From an uncultured Cellvibrionales bacterium (GTDB lineage: Bacteria; Pseudomonadota; Gammaproteobacteria; Pseudomonadales; Dasaniaceae), in the NCBI GenBank assembly GCA_913019905.1, contig CAJVZD010000001.1, positions 1-42,175 of the forward strand: a DNA stretch of 42,175 bases, read 5' to 3'. Below are positions 1-6,956 of this stretch, piece by piece. Made by a program: the position numbers and the translations under genes. The notes beneath the pieces were generated by a model, which did not search any database, was not told the DNA's origin, and saw nothing but the letters and a program-made list of their open reading frames with translations. Within the stretch, counting starts at the first letter, position 1, and every line of letters begins with the position of its first letter.

Positions 1-425
1 AGGGCTAAGTAGCGGCGAGATCGGGCGCTTTCACGATGCTGGTATTGTCGCCGGCTAACCGAAGCTATCTCAAATTTCCCCGATAGATCATTTACGATAT
101 GCGCCGGCCGCTTAATCGATCTGCATTTATCCCTAAAAAGGGAAAATATCCCGCTGTCATGATGAAACTGGCACTAGCCGTTAGCAAAAGTCGCTGGTCG
201 CCTTGCTCCGACATAGTTCTCCCGTGAGGTGGTGCTATTTCTCACTAGAACAGCACAATACGCCCAGAGACACAAATTTTTTTCGGGTTTTTATGTATTT
301 ATCGCAGACGATAGACGCTAAACGCTGCATTTTCTCTGATTTTAACGAGTTTTTTGTTGAGCCTTATAGCTTCTTATCCGACACGCTAGCAGCCCTCTTT
401 ATAACGGGCAGCAAATAAAAATACA
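1..425. other. Left edge, no supported gene
   Basis: I find no convincing gene here. The only open frame of note (203-418, plus) needs a TTG start, has no ribosome binding site and has no recognisable family features. A small inverted repeat, TCCCT-aaaa-AGGGA, lies near 130-145. The end of a gene lying to the left of the window cannot be recognised in any frame. Confidence 0.4.
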
Positions 426-507
426 CAATAAACTAGAATGCAATCAACACATTAAACTATAATTAGTTAGACGCAATAAACTAAATAGCATACAACTCAA
501 TAAACTA
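426..507 (+). repeat. Four decamer boxes at exact 24-bp spacing
   Basis: CAATAAACTA occurs at 426-435, 474-483 and 498-507, and CATTAAACTA at 450-459. The four starts are exactly 24 bp apart, while the 14-bp stretches between them do not resemble each other. The array ends 68 bp before the fic start codon. Only the decamer is conserved and it is strictly phased, which fits binding sites for a protein that multimerises along DNA better than a simple tandem duplication. The Fic protein downstream has an N-terminal region resembling AbiEi-type winged-helix antitoxins, so autoregulation is a reasonable inference. Iterons of a replication origin are a weaker alternative, since no rep gene is visible. 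Confidence 0.65.
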
Positions 508-575
508 GTAGCCGGACAGCACACTATTCAGAGTCAGGACACTAATCAAGCAATTAACAAGAGAACGGCAGCAGC

Positions 576-2108
576 ATGGCCACTCCATCTGAAAAACTGG
601 CAGAGTCTTTAGAGGCCCTGAAAAAACTGCAAGATAGCGGGACTGTCGCCATCAGGTCACGCAATCTCAGTAGAACCCATCGCGAAAGACTGATGAAAAA
701 TGGCTTCCTGCAGGAAGTCATAAAGGGCTGGTACATCCCTTCCCGTCCAGATGAAACCTCCGGGGAGAGCACCTCTTGGTATGCCTCCTTCTGGGATTTT
801 TGCGCCTCGTATCTTGAGAGCCGCTTTGGTGAACGTTGGTGTTTATCACCGGAACAATCATTGGCACTCCATACCGGAAACATGACCGTCCCCGGACAGC
901 TTCTCGTCAGGACAAAAAAAGAAACAAATAACGTCACGAATCTGCCCCATGAAACGTCATTACTAGATGTACGTGCCAATTTACCCCGCAAGGGCGATAC
1001 AGATATGAAAGACCGCTTACGCCTGTTTTCCTTGCCAGCGGCCCTGATTGCCTATGCACCAGCAAGTTACCGGCAAAATCCGACCGACCTCCGCACCGCT
1101 CTGGCAATGATAGGCGACGCATCCGAATTGCTTGAACGCCTTTTAGAGGGCGGGCATAGCACCATAGCGGGCAGGCTCGCCGGAGCCTTTCGAAATATCG
1201 GCAGAAACGGCATAGCCGACAATATTATCGAAACAATGAAGGTCGCTGGTTACACTATTCGAGAGAATGATCCATTCGAAACCCCCAGCCCGATACGCTT
1301 TACCAAAAGAGAGCCCTCGCCCTATGTAGGACGCATGAGCCTCATGTGGCAGAACATGCGTGAAGTCGTCCTTGAGAATTTCCCGGAAGCACCGGGCATT
1401 CCCGAAGACAAGAAAGCCTACGCAAAGAAAATCGAGGGGCTCTATACTTCCGACGCTTATCACTCCCTATCTATCGAAGGTTACCGGGTCAGCCTTGAAT
1501 TGATAGAGCGTGTTCGCGGTGGTAAGTGGAATCCTGACACGCATGAAGAAGACCGTAACCACCGCGATGCGCTGGCAGCGCGGGGGTACTGGCAAGCTTT
1601 TCAGGCGGTAGAAGACAGCATTGAAAGAATTCTGAATGGAGATAACGCCGGACAGATAATAAGCCGTGATCATGGCCCCTGGTACCGGGAACTCTTTGCC
1701 CCAAGTGTCGCGGCCGGCATCTTGCGCGCTGGCGACCTCGCAGGTTACAGGAACAGCCCTGTATATATCAGACGATCCAAGCACGTACCGCCCAGTAAGG
1801 AAGCCGTACGCGACCTTATGCCAGCATTCTTTGATTTACTTGGAGATGAGCCGGAAGCATCTGTCCGTGTTGTCCTGGGACATTTTTTCTTCGTCTATAT
1901 CCACCCTTATATGGACGGTAACGGCAGAATCGGACGCTTCCTCATGAACACTATGATGGCCTCAGGCGGCTATCCCTGGACCATCATCCCGGTCGAAAAG
2001 AGAGCGGAATACATGGCTGCACTGGAAAGCGCCAGTGTCGATAAGGACATCAGGCCTTTCACGGTATTTCTGTCAGGTCTTTTACATAGCAGTCCGAAAA
2101 ACCGCTAG
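576..2108 (+). CDS. Fic-domain AMPylator with AbiEi-like N-terminal half
   Basis: This is a 510-residue Fic protein, a family that usually transfers AMP to hydroxyl side chains of target proteins. The core motif HPYMDGNGRIGR is intact at residues 443-454, with catalytic His443 and the anion-binding Gly/Asn residues. An inhibitory helix motif SLSIEG (S-x-x-x-E-G) sits at 297-302, before the core, so this is a class II Fic that would be self-inhibited through Glu301. The first roughly 220 residues have no Fic features; a basic helical start and a GWYIPSRP segment resemble the winged helix of AbiEi-type antitoxins (family resemblance, not proven). The ribosome binding site is weak (GAGA at 561-564). 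The phased boxes at 426-507 lie just upstream. No separate antitoxin gene is adjacent. Confidence 0.9.
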   Translation: MATPSEKLAESLEALKKLQDSGTVAIRSRNLSRTHRERLMKNGFLQEVIKGWYIPSRPDETSGESTSWYASFWDFCASYLESRFGERWCLSPEQSLALHTGNMTVPGQLLVRTKKETNNVTNLPHETSLLDVRANLPRKGDTDMKDRLRLFSLPAALIAYAPASYRQNPTDLRTALAMIGDASELLERLLEGGHSTIAGRLAGAFRNIGRNGIADNIIETMKVAGYTIRENDPFETPSPIRFTKREPSPYVGRMSLMWQNMREVVLENFPEAPGIPEDKKAYAKKIEGLYTSDAYHSLSIEGYRVSLELIERVRGGKWNPDTHEEDRNHRDALAARGYWQAFQAVEDSIERILNGDNAGQIISRDHGPWYRELFAPSVAAGILRAGDLAGYRNSPVYIRRSKHVPPSKEAVRDLMPAFFDLLGDEPEASVRVVLGHFFFVYIHPYMDGNGRIGRFLMNTMMASGGYPWTIIPVEKRAEYMAALESASVDKDIRPFTVFLSGLLHSSPKNR

Positions 2109-2130
2109 CGACAAAGCGCGTCGGAGATAA

Positions 2131-2307
2131 TTATCCCGCAACCCGTTCTGCTTCTACGATCTGAGCGAGGAGCTCAGGCAGCGCCTCACTGCCAGTCTGT
2201 AGCGACAGACTTGCCAGTTCTGTATAGTCGAAAGTGTCCGGTGGCGAATAGCCATGCGGCGAAGCTGATAGTTTTTCAAAAAATTTAAAAAAGCCGATAG
2301 TCCGGCT
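2131..2307 (-). pseudogene. Coding-like C-terminal remnant
   Basis: A minus-strand frame with no ATG runs between a stop at 2308-2310 and a stop at 2131-2133. Its last part reads like a normal protein C-terminus with an amphipathic helix (for example SEALPELLAQIVEAERVAG before the stop). There is no plausible start codon or ribosome binding site, and a terminator-like hairpin sits at its 5' end. It is best explained as the leftover end of a gene that was truncated when neighbouring DNA rearranged. I do not recognise the family. Chance coding-like sequence cannot be excluded. Confidence 0.3.
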
Positions 2308-2315
2308 TTAAAAAT
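2287..2315. terminator. Small bidirectional hairpin
   Basis: AAAGCCG-atagtc-CGGCTTT forms a 7-bp stem flanked by A-runs on the left and right, so either strand would give a hairpin next to a U-rich stretch. It lies about 180 bp after the fic stop and could end fic transcription, or be a remnant belonging to the broken minus-strand gene. Confidence 0.45.
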
Positions 2316-2390
2316 TGAGACCATCGGTCGGGGTGACCTCATTGCTGTTATTTCCATCATTTCCGAAGTTTACTGAAAAATCTTGCCATT

Positions 2391-2408
2391 CTGTACCAAT
2401 TGGTTCAG
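2391..2408. promoter_or_regulatory. Candidate TetR operator palindrome
   Basis: CTG-t-ACCAATTGGT-t-CAG is a near-perfect 18-bp palindrome with a perfect 10-bp core, centred about 37 bp upstream of the TetR start codon. TetR/AcrR regulators normally bind such palindromes in their own promoter, so this is the natural candidate operator for self-control and for control of the downstream dehalogenase genes. Confidence 0.5.
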
Positions 2409-2436
2409 AATAATTACTCTTTCCCTGTAGAGACCA

Positions 2437-3027
2437 ATGATGGCCAGATCCCTAGAGTTCGATCGCACGAAAGCCCTGGAAGCCGCCATGAAGTTATTTT
2501 GGTCCCGTGGTTATACGGCAACTTCGCTACCTGATCTTTTGGCGACTATGGGCATAGCCCGCTCCAGCTTTTACGCGAGCTTTGCAACAAAGCGTCAGTT
2601 GTTCATAGAATGCTTGGAACTATTTGGCGACCGAACTCTCGCTATCGCTGACAAAAACGCCAAAACGCAGCCTCCGATGGCTCTGCCCCGCGCATTTTTC
2701 GAGGCGACGGTATTGGATGTATCACAAAGAAAAGCAAAGCAAGGCTGCATGATGGTTAATACCATTCTCGAATTGGCCGATGTCGATCCGGAGCTGAACG
2801 AACTCGCGACGCAAAAACTCAATGCTATTGAAAATGCCTTTGTACAGTCCTTCAAACTGGCGCAGCAGCATAACCAGCTGAGCACTGCACGTACACCGGA
2901 GGAACTTGCGTCTATGGTGATGACCATCAATCTGGGGCTACGTGTACAAAGCCGCAAAAACCACTCTCGCGAAGCACTCAAATCCATCATCGACACGAGC
3001 CTATCTATGCTCGAGCTGGCGGCGTGA
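2437..3027 (+). CDS. TetR/AcrR-family regulator
   Basis: A 196-residue TetR-family repressor. The N-terminal helix-turn-helix is clear (ALEAAMKLFWSRGYTATSLP then SSFYASFATKRQLF, residues about 13-57), and the C-terminal ligand domain carries a GCMMVNT segment like the conserved Gly-Cys-x-x-x-Asn-Thr of NemR-type regulators that sense reactive electrophiles. Start codons ATG ATG at 2437/2440 follow a weak GAGA site. It lies upstream of a haloalkane dehalogenase and a DUF1330 gene in the same direction, so it probably represses them and responds to a halogenated or electrophilic compound; the ligand is inferred, not seen. A palindrome at 2391-2408 is the likely binding site. Confidence 0.88.
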   Translation: MMARSLEFDRTKALEAAMKLFWSRGYTATSLPDLLATMGIARSSFYASFATKRQLFIECLELFGDRTLAIADKNAKTQPPMALPRAFFEATVLDVSQRKAKQGCMMVNTILELADVDPELNELATQKLNAIENAFVQSFKLAQQHNQLSTARTPEELASMVMTINLGLRVQSRKNHSREALKSIIDTSLSMLELAA

Positions 3028-3151
3028 GCGTATTCGTTATGTCACTGTCGCCTAATGTTCTACTCGCTAAAACTCTTTTCCCGAGAACGGTAGCGCCTAA
3101 AATCCCAGTCCTTAATAACCTTATTCCGTTTTAACATCAGGAGATCTAACT
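3028..3151. promoter_or_regulatory. TetR-dehalogenase gap
   Basis: A 124-bp gap ending with a strong ribosome binding site (AGGAG at 3139-3143, 8 bp before the dehalogenase ATG). It is long enough to hold a separate dehalogenase promoter, but I cannot point to clear -35/-10 boxes or a second copy of the 2391-2408 palindrome. Confidence 0.3.
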
Positions 3152-4030
3152 ATGTTGTCTGAAACTATGCCCTTTGAGAAAAAGTTTGCCACTGTAAACG
3201 GCAAGCAAATCGCCTATGTTGAGGAAGGCAGTGGCGATCCTATTGTACTACTACACGGCAACCCTACCTCCTCCTTCCTATGGCGTAACGTGGTGCCTGA
3301 ACTGGTGGAATCCGGCCGGGTGATCGTCCCCGATTTAATTGGCCAGGGCGATTCCGAAAAACTACCCGCCAGCGAAGGTCCCGAACGTTATACCCTGGAA
3401 GTGGCCTATAGCTACGTGGATGGTCTGCTAGAAGCCATTGGTGCCAACAAAAATGTCACCCTGGTTATTCATGACTGGGGCAGCGGCATCGGGTTTCTGT
3501 GGGCCATGCGCAATGCCGCTGTCGTGAAAGGCGTGGCCTACATGGAAGCCATTGTCAGGCCCGTGGATTGGGCAGACTGGCCAGAAGGTGCGGTGGGAAT
3601 TTTCAAGGGCTTTCGCTCCGATAAGGGCGAAGATATGATTCTCAATCGCAATATGTTCATCGAAGCGGTACTGCCCAGCTCCGTTATACGCACGCTCACC
3701 GATACTGAAATGGATGCTTATCGCGCGCCACACCTGGAGTCTGACGATCGTCAGCCCCTGCTTAACTGGCCGCGCCAGATCCCCATTCAGGGCGAACCCA
3801 AAAATGTTGTTGAGCTGGCGAATCAGTACAGTACATTCATGGCCGGTAGTGACATTCCCAAACTGTTCATTAATGCGGACCCAGGCTCTATTCTGGTGGG
3901 TGCCCAGCGCGAATTCTGCCGTAGCTGGCCGAACCAGCAGGAAGTCACTGTAAACGGCACGCATTTTATCCAGGAAGATTCGCCGGTTGAAATCGGTCAA
4001 GCCGTTGCCAGCTGGTTGAAAGGGATCTAA
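3152..4030 (+). CDS. Haloalkane dehalogenase
   Basis: A 292-residue alpha/beta hydrolase that hydrolyses the carbon-halogen bond of haloalkanes to an alcohol and halide. Residues match the LinB/DhaA-type (HLD-II) pattern: HGNPTSS with halide-binding Asn37, nucleophile Asp108 in VIHDWGS followed by halide-binding Trp109, catalytic acid Glu132 in AYMEAIVRP, and catalytic His271 in GTHF. The acid after strand 6 separates this group from DhlA. A strong AGGAG precedes ATG 3152; the alternative ATG at residue 6 lacks one. It lacks a signal peptide, so it is cytoplasmic. It sits between a TetR gene and a DUF1330 gene. Renilla-luciferase-like relatives share this fold, but the intact halide Asn/Trp pair favours a true dehalogenase. 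The natural substrate is unknown. Confidence 0.92.
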   Translation: MLSETMPFEKKFATVNGKQIAYVEEGSGDPIVLLHGNPTSSFLWRNVVPELVESGRVIVPDLIGQGDSEKLPASEGPERYTLEVAYSYVDGLLEAIGANKNVTLVIHDWGSGIGFLWAMRNAAVVKGVAYMEAIVRPVDWADWPEGAVGIFKGFRSDKGEDMILNRNMFIEAVLPSSVIRTLTDTEMDAYRAPHLESDDRQPLLNWPRQIPIQGEPKNVVELANQYSTFMAGSDIPKLFINADPGSILVGAQREFCRSWPNQQEVTVNGTHFIQEDSPVEIGQAVASWLKGI

Positions 4031-4077
4031 ACCCCCACTCCCTATTTTAGAAAAGACATAAGACAAAAAGGAAACAC

Positions 4078-4395
4078 ATGATGTCAGACAATCCGGTTTA
4101 TATGATTGCCAACCTCGTTCCGAACGATGACCCAACAGAATACAGAATCTATGAGAAAGGATTTTTTCCGCTGTTAAAGAAATATGGCGGCTCTTTCGTC
4201 ACTTTTGACGATAAAATCAAACACATGGAAGGCACCGAGCCCAGGCCCGGCCGCATGATCATATTTCAGTTCCCCTCGGAAACTGCCGCTGAGACGTGGT
4301 ACAACGATCCGGAATATCAGGCCCTGTCGGCGCACCGCAGAGCGGGCGCAGAGCTCAAATCACTAACGATGGTACACGGTATGCCACCGCGGTAA
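4078..4395 (+). CDS. DUF1330 small protein
   Basis: A 105-residue protein of the DUF1330 family, a ferredoxin-like dimeric alpha/beta barrel. Visible family features are the Y-x-x-Y-x-x-x-x-x-P-L-L-x-K-Y-G-G segment near residues 22-38, a GRMIIFQFPS strand, and the W-Y-x-D-P-E-Y segment typical of this fold. A good ribosome binding site (AAGGA) precedes the double ATG at 4078/4081. It starts 47 bp after the dehalogenase stop and ends at a strong terminator, so it is the last gene of that unit. The function is unknown for the family; a role in handling a product or metabolite of the dehalogenase step is only suggested by position. Confidence 0.85.
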   Translation: MMSDNPVYMIANLVPNDDPTEYRIYEKGFFPLLKKYGGSFVTFDDKIKHMEGTEPRPGRMIIFQFPSETAAETWYNDPEYQALSAHRRAGAELKSLTMVHGMPPR

Positions 4396-4419
4396 TAAGC
4401 GCAGCGAGAAGATGATAAT

Positions 4420-4447
4420 TTCACCCACCGCTGTGGGTGGATTTTCT
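4420..4447. terminator. Rho-independent terminator
   Basis: CACCCAC-cgct-GTGGGTG (4422-4439) forms a 7-bp GC-rich stem with a four-base loop, followed by ATTTTCTGCTT. It lies 25 bp past the DUF1330 stop and between convergent genes, so it ends the dehalogenase unit. Confidence 0.8.
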
Positions 4448-4622
4448 GCTTATTATCGGCTCTCGTTCTTATCGGTCATACGCCACTATCTCCGGAATTC
4501 ATGGCCGTAGTTTTCACACAAGACAATCGCCCCGACTGCCTACCTTTTGGGTTAAGCAGTGGGAAGTGGTCGGCAAATTGTTGGTCGTATGATGGTGTTA
4601 AGCGATTCAACACTCACTGCTG

Positions 4623-6284
4623 TTATGCACCCTCTCCAGCCGAGGATAACTGTTTCTCTGTAATTTCTGCCAACATTTGTTTGCGTAAAACCTTACCGTT
4701 TTTGGTTCTCGGGAAATCGTCGTAAAAATGGACGATTTTGGGTGTTTTATACTGGGCGAGGTGTTTATTACCAAATTCAAGAATTTCTTGCGCACTCGTC
4801 ACAGCATCGGGAGTCAAGATGATACAAACGCTAACGAGTATTTTCTCTTTGGAGATTACTTCACCGAGGGCGACACAATCGGCAACATCAGGGTGAGTTT
4901 TGATAACACGCTCTATTTCATGCGGCGACACACGATAACCAAAGGTATTGATGATGTCGTCTTTGCGCCCAACAAACCAAATATAGCCATCGTCATCGAT
5001 GCGGGCATAATCACCCGTGAAAAAATACCCATCGAAACACGCTTTCGCCGTTTCTTCGGGCAATCGCCAATAGCCCAAAAATAGGCCTGGGTCGGAATCC
5101 CGAATGGCAATCATGCCTTCTTCACCCGCTTGCACGGGTTGATTTAGTTCGTTAAGCAACGCAACTTCGTGGCCGGGTTGAACAAACCCTGCACTACCGG
5201 GCCGGACGGGTCGCTCTTTGTTATGTGAAATATAGTATGAGCATTCGCTCATACCGATGGCCTCATAAACATCCATCGTGAACCGCTCTCGCCACCGGAG
5301 TAACATTTCGTCACTGAGGTGCTCGCCAGCACTCATACAATGGCGTAGGGATGGCACATCGGTGCCTTGAAACTCCGTTTTCTGAATTATTTGGCGGTAA
5401 ATGGTGGGGACACCGATAAATATGGTGCAGTGATGTTTTTTGATAAGCCTGGGCCACGTTGAAGCGTTGTTTTCACCTTCGTGAACAATAACGCTATGTC
5501 CGTGAAATAATGGATCCATCAGCGCCGAGCCCAATACGTAGGTCCAGTTAAACTTACCCGAATGCAGGATCCGGTCACCCTCTTTAAAGTCAAACCAGAA
5601 GCGGCTTGCAGGCAGTCGGCCTATCAGCGACCGATGGGCATGCAACACCCCTTTTGGATAGCCGGTAGTACCCGACGTATAAACTAAATAGGCGGGATCA
5701 TTCGGTGAACTGGCGACAATCGTATCAATAACTGGATTGCTGCTCAGCAACTTTTCCATATCCAGTACTTGCACGGCGAGACCGTGGATATCTAACGGCA
5801 TATCACCGGACCCCGCCAACAAAACGGATTCTAATTGAGCGCATTCATTGAAAATTGATTTTAATTCCGACCACATCGATTTGTCGATGACTAAGGCTTT
5901 GGCCCCTGAATCTTTGGCTAAATAGGCCACCTCTGCGGCGGACAATAAGGTTGATGTCGGTACCGCAACCGCGCCGTGTTTCATACAGGCAAAAAAACTA
6001 ACGGGGTAATCAACCGAGTTGGGTAGGCGAATTAAGACTCTGTCATCGGAACTTAAACCTAGTTCTTTTAATGTATAAACAAAGCGCCCGCTTAACAAAT
6101 CCAGCTGCTCATAGCTTAATTCGCGCGACCCTAATTTATCGTCTTCAATAATTAAGGCCGTTTTTCTGCCACGGTTTTGCTCCACATGCTGGCGCACACA
6201 GGCATAGGCAATATTAAATTGCGCCGGTAGATGCCACTGCCAACCGGCCGCGGTTTCGGTCAGTAAATCATTGAACTTAATCAT
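4623..6284 (-). CDS. AMP-dependent acyl-CoA synthetase
   Basis: A 553-residue adenylate-forming enzyme that activates a carboxylic acid to its acyl-CoA through an acyl-AMP. The ATP-binding loop YTSGTTGYPKGV is at 202-213, the adenine motif YEAIGMSE at 340-347, TGD at 423-425, the hinge GRKDDIINTFGYRVSP around 439-454, and the catalytic C-terminal lysine is Lys531 in RTKNGKVLRK. The N-terminal FNIAYACVRQH and overall pattern resemble medium-chain/acetyl- or benzoate-CoA ligase-type members. The substrate cannot be read from sequence. It is a single gene: the next minus-strand gene, a sulfatase, is about 670 bp upstream across a structured gap. The hydrolysed sulfate ester product could feed acid activation, but that link is weak. 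Confidence 0.9.
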   Translation of the reverse strand: MIKFNDLLTETAAGWQWHLPAQFNIAYACVRQHVEQNRGRKTALIIEDDKLGSRELSYEQLDLLSGRFVYTLKELGLSSDDRVLIRLPNSVDYPVSFFACMKHGAVAVPTSTLLSAAEVAYLAKDSGAKALVIDKSMWSELKSIFNECAQLESVLLAGSGDMPLDIHGLAVQVLDMEKLLSSNPVIDTIVASSPNDPAYLVYTSGTTGYPKGVLHAHRSLIGRLPASRFWFDFKEGDRILHSGKFNWTYVLGSALMDPLFHGHSVIVHEGENNASTWPRLIKKHHCTIFIGVPTIYRQIIQKTEFQGTDVPSLRHCMSAGEHLSDEMLLRWRERFTMDVYEAIGMSECSYYISHNKERPVRPGSAGFVQPGHEVALLNELNQPVQAGEEGMIAIRDSDPGLFLGYWRLPEETAKACFDGYFFTGDYARIDDDGYIWFVGRKDDIINTFGYRVSPHEIERVIKTHPDVADCVALGEVISKEKILVSVCIILTPDAVTSAQEILEFGNKHLAQYKTPKIVHFYDDFPRTKNGKVLRKQMLAEITEKQLSSAGEGA

Positions 6285-6665
6285 AATAATTGTATTTACG
6301 TCTATCCGAGAAAAAGCTCATCCTCGTCGTACAAAAATAAAACAGAAATCACCAGATCCGCGAAGGCCGACCATAAAGCAAATCTGAACCTGTGTTGTAG
6401 AGGCCGAACCGAGTGGAGAGGCGCCTTTCACATGGGGATTCAACGACCATGGACTGAAAGTCCGTAGGTTGCGTTGGTGACTAACGCCCCGTTGCTGCTT
6501 GCTTAAAAGTGACTAATCGCTACAAGCCACATCTCACCCGAACAACATAAACACTGAAACCGCTAGCGGGCAGCTAGTAGCTACTTTCGGATGAAACCTC
6601 ACGCCCAATTGCAGCTACAACCTACCCGACAGGTTCATCACAACCAGAACACCTTCGCGAAAGTA

Positions 6666-6741
6666 GTCATTTTCGGTGTGGTATGCCCTTACGAGGGCGT
6701 GGGGTTTCAACCGAGTAAGGGTATCCCACGCCGAAAATGAC
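6666..6741. repeat. Very strong long-arm hairpin
   Basis: Two 27-bp arms (6666-6692 and 6715-6741) are reverse complements except at three positions, two of which would be G-U pairs in RNA on the plus strand; the loop is 22 nt. The outer ends read GTCATTTTCGG and CCGAAAATGAC. There is no T-run directly after it. The paired arms and compensating wobble changes look like a REP/MITE-type palindromic unit or a structured RNA rather than an ordinary terminator. Confidence 0.7.
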
Positions 6742-6844
6742 GGGGACCAGTTTAGCAGCTAAAGCCTTGCACTAAAGTACACAGTTTTTACTAGCGAGCT
6801 GTGACAATAAAACTGTCATTGATACAGCTGTTAAAACCCAGTAT

Positions 6845-6868
6845 AAAATACCGCTCCGCGAGAGCGGG
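6845..6868 (-). terminator. Probable sulfatase terminator
   Basis: Read on the minus strand, CCGCTC-tcgcg-GAGCGG is followed by TATTTTATAC. It lies about 90 bp beyond the sulfatase stop codon and is the first good hairpin met by its transcript. Confidence 0.5.
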
Positions 6869-6956
6869 CAAGATCACATTGTATTAAAATATCTCTATTT
6901 CACTCGGCTAGAATAAGTGCGTCTGGCTTAAGCGCAGCAAGCATCAGAGAAACTCG

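Larger units (their letters stand above)
2109..2436. other. Intergenic: remnant frame, hairpin, operator
   Basis: This gap between fic and the TetR gene contains three things listed separately: a coding-like minus-strand tail (2131-2307), a small hairpin with T/A tracts (about 2287-2315), and a palindrome just upstream of the TetR start (2391-2408). A second minus-strand open frame without a start codon runs from about 2450 to 2308 and stops right before the hairpin; it overlaps the TetR promoter region and I do not call it. Confidence 0.5.
6285..6956. other. Long structured non-coding gap
   Basis: No open frame here is convincing. The gap is rich in inverted repeats: a bulged hairpin from CAACG (6441-6445) to CGTTG (6472-6476) around GGACT-gaa-AGTCC; an overlapping alternative GCGTT (6471-6475)/AACGC (6483-6487); the palindrome CCGCTAGCGG (6560-6569); CTACTTTCG (6581-6589) with CGAAAGTAG (6658-6666); a 27-bp-arm hairpin (6666-6741); and CCGCTC-cgcga-GAGCGG (6851-6867). 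Such density suggests a structured RNA or the remains of a small palindromic mobile element. The ACS promoter must lie at its left end and the sulfatase terminator at its right end. Confidence 0.5.

Noticed and set aside
203..418. 71-codon ORF at the left edge
   Set aside because: Requires a TTG start without a ribosome binding site and has no protein-like pattern.
426..507. CRISPR-like array
   Set aside because: Repeats are only 10 bp and spacers 14 bp, far too short for a CRISPR array; no cas genes are nearby.
554..991. 145-codon minus-strand ORF across the fic start
   Set aside because: Overlaps the well supported fic gene in antisense, has no family features and no ribosome binding site.
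3428..4135. 235-codon minus-strand ORF over the dehalogenase
   Set aside because: It is the antisense of a dehalogenase whose catalytic residues are all in place; the protein has no recognisable domain.
6441..6490. Group II intron domain V or integron attC site
   Set aside because: The GGACT-gaa-AGTCC hairpin and AACGCC/GTTG bits are suggestive, but the conserved domain V core, the attC core arrangement, and any reverse transcriptase or integrase gene are missing.
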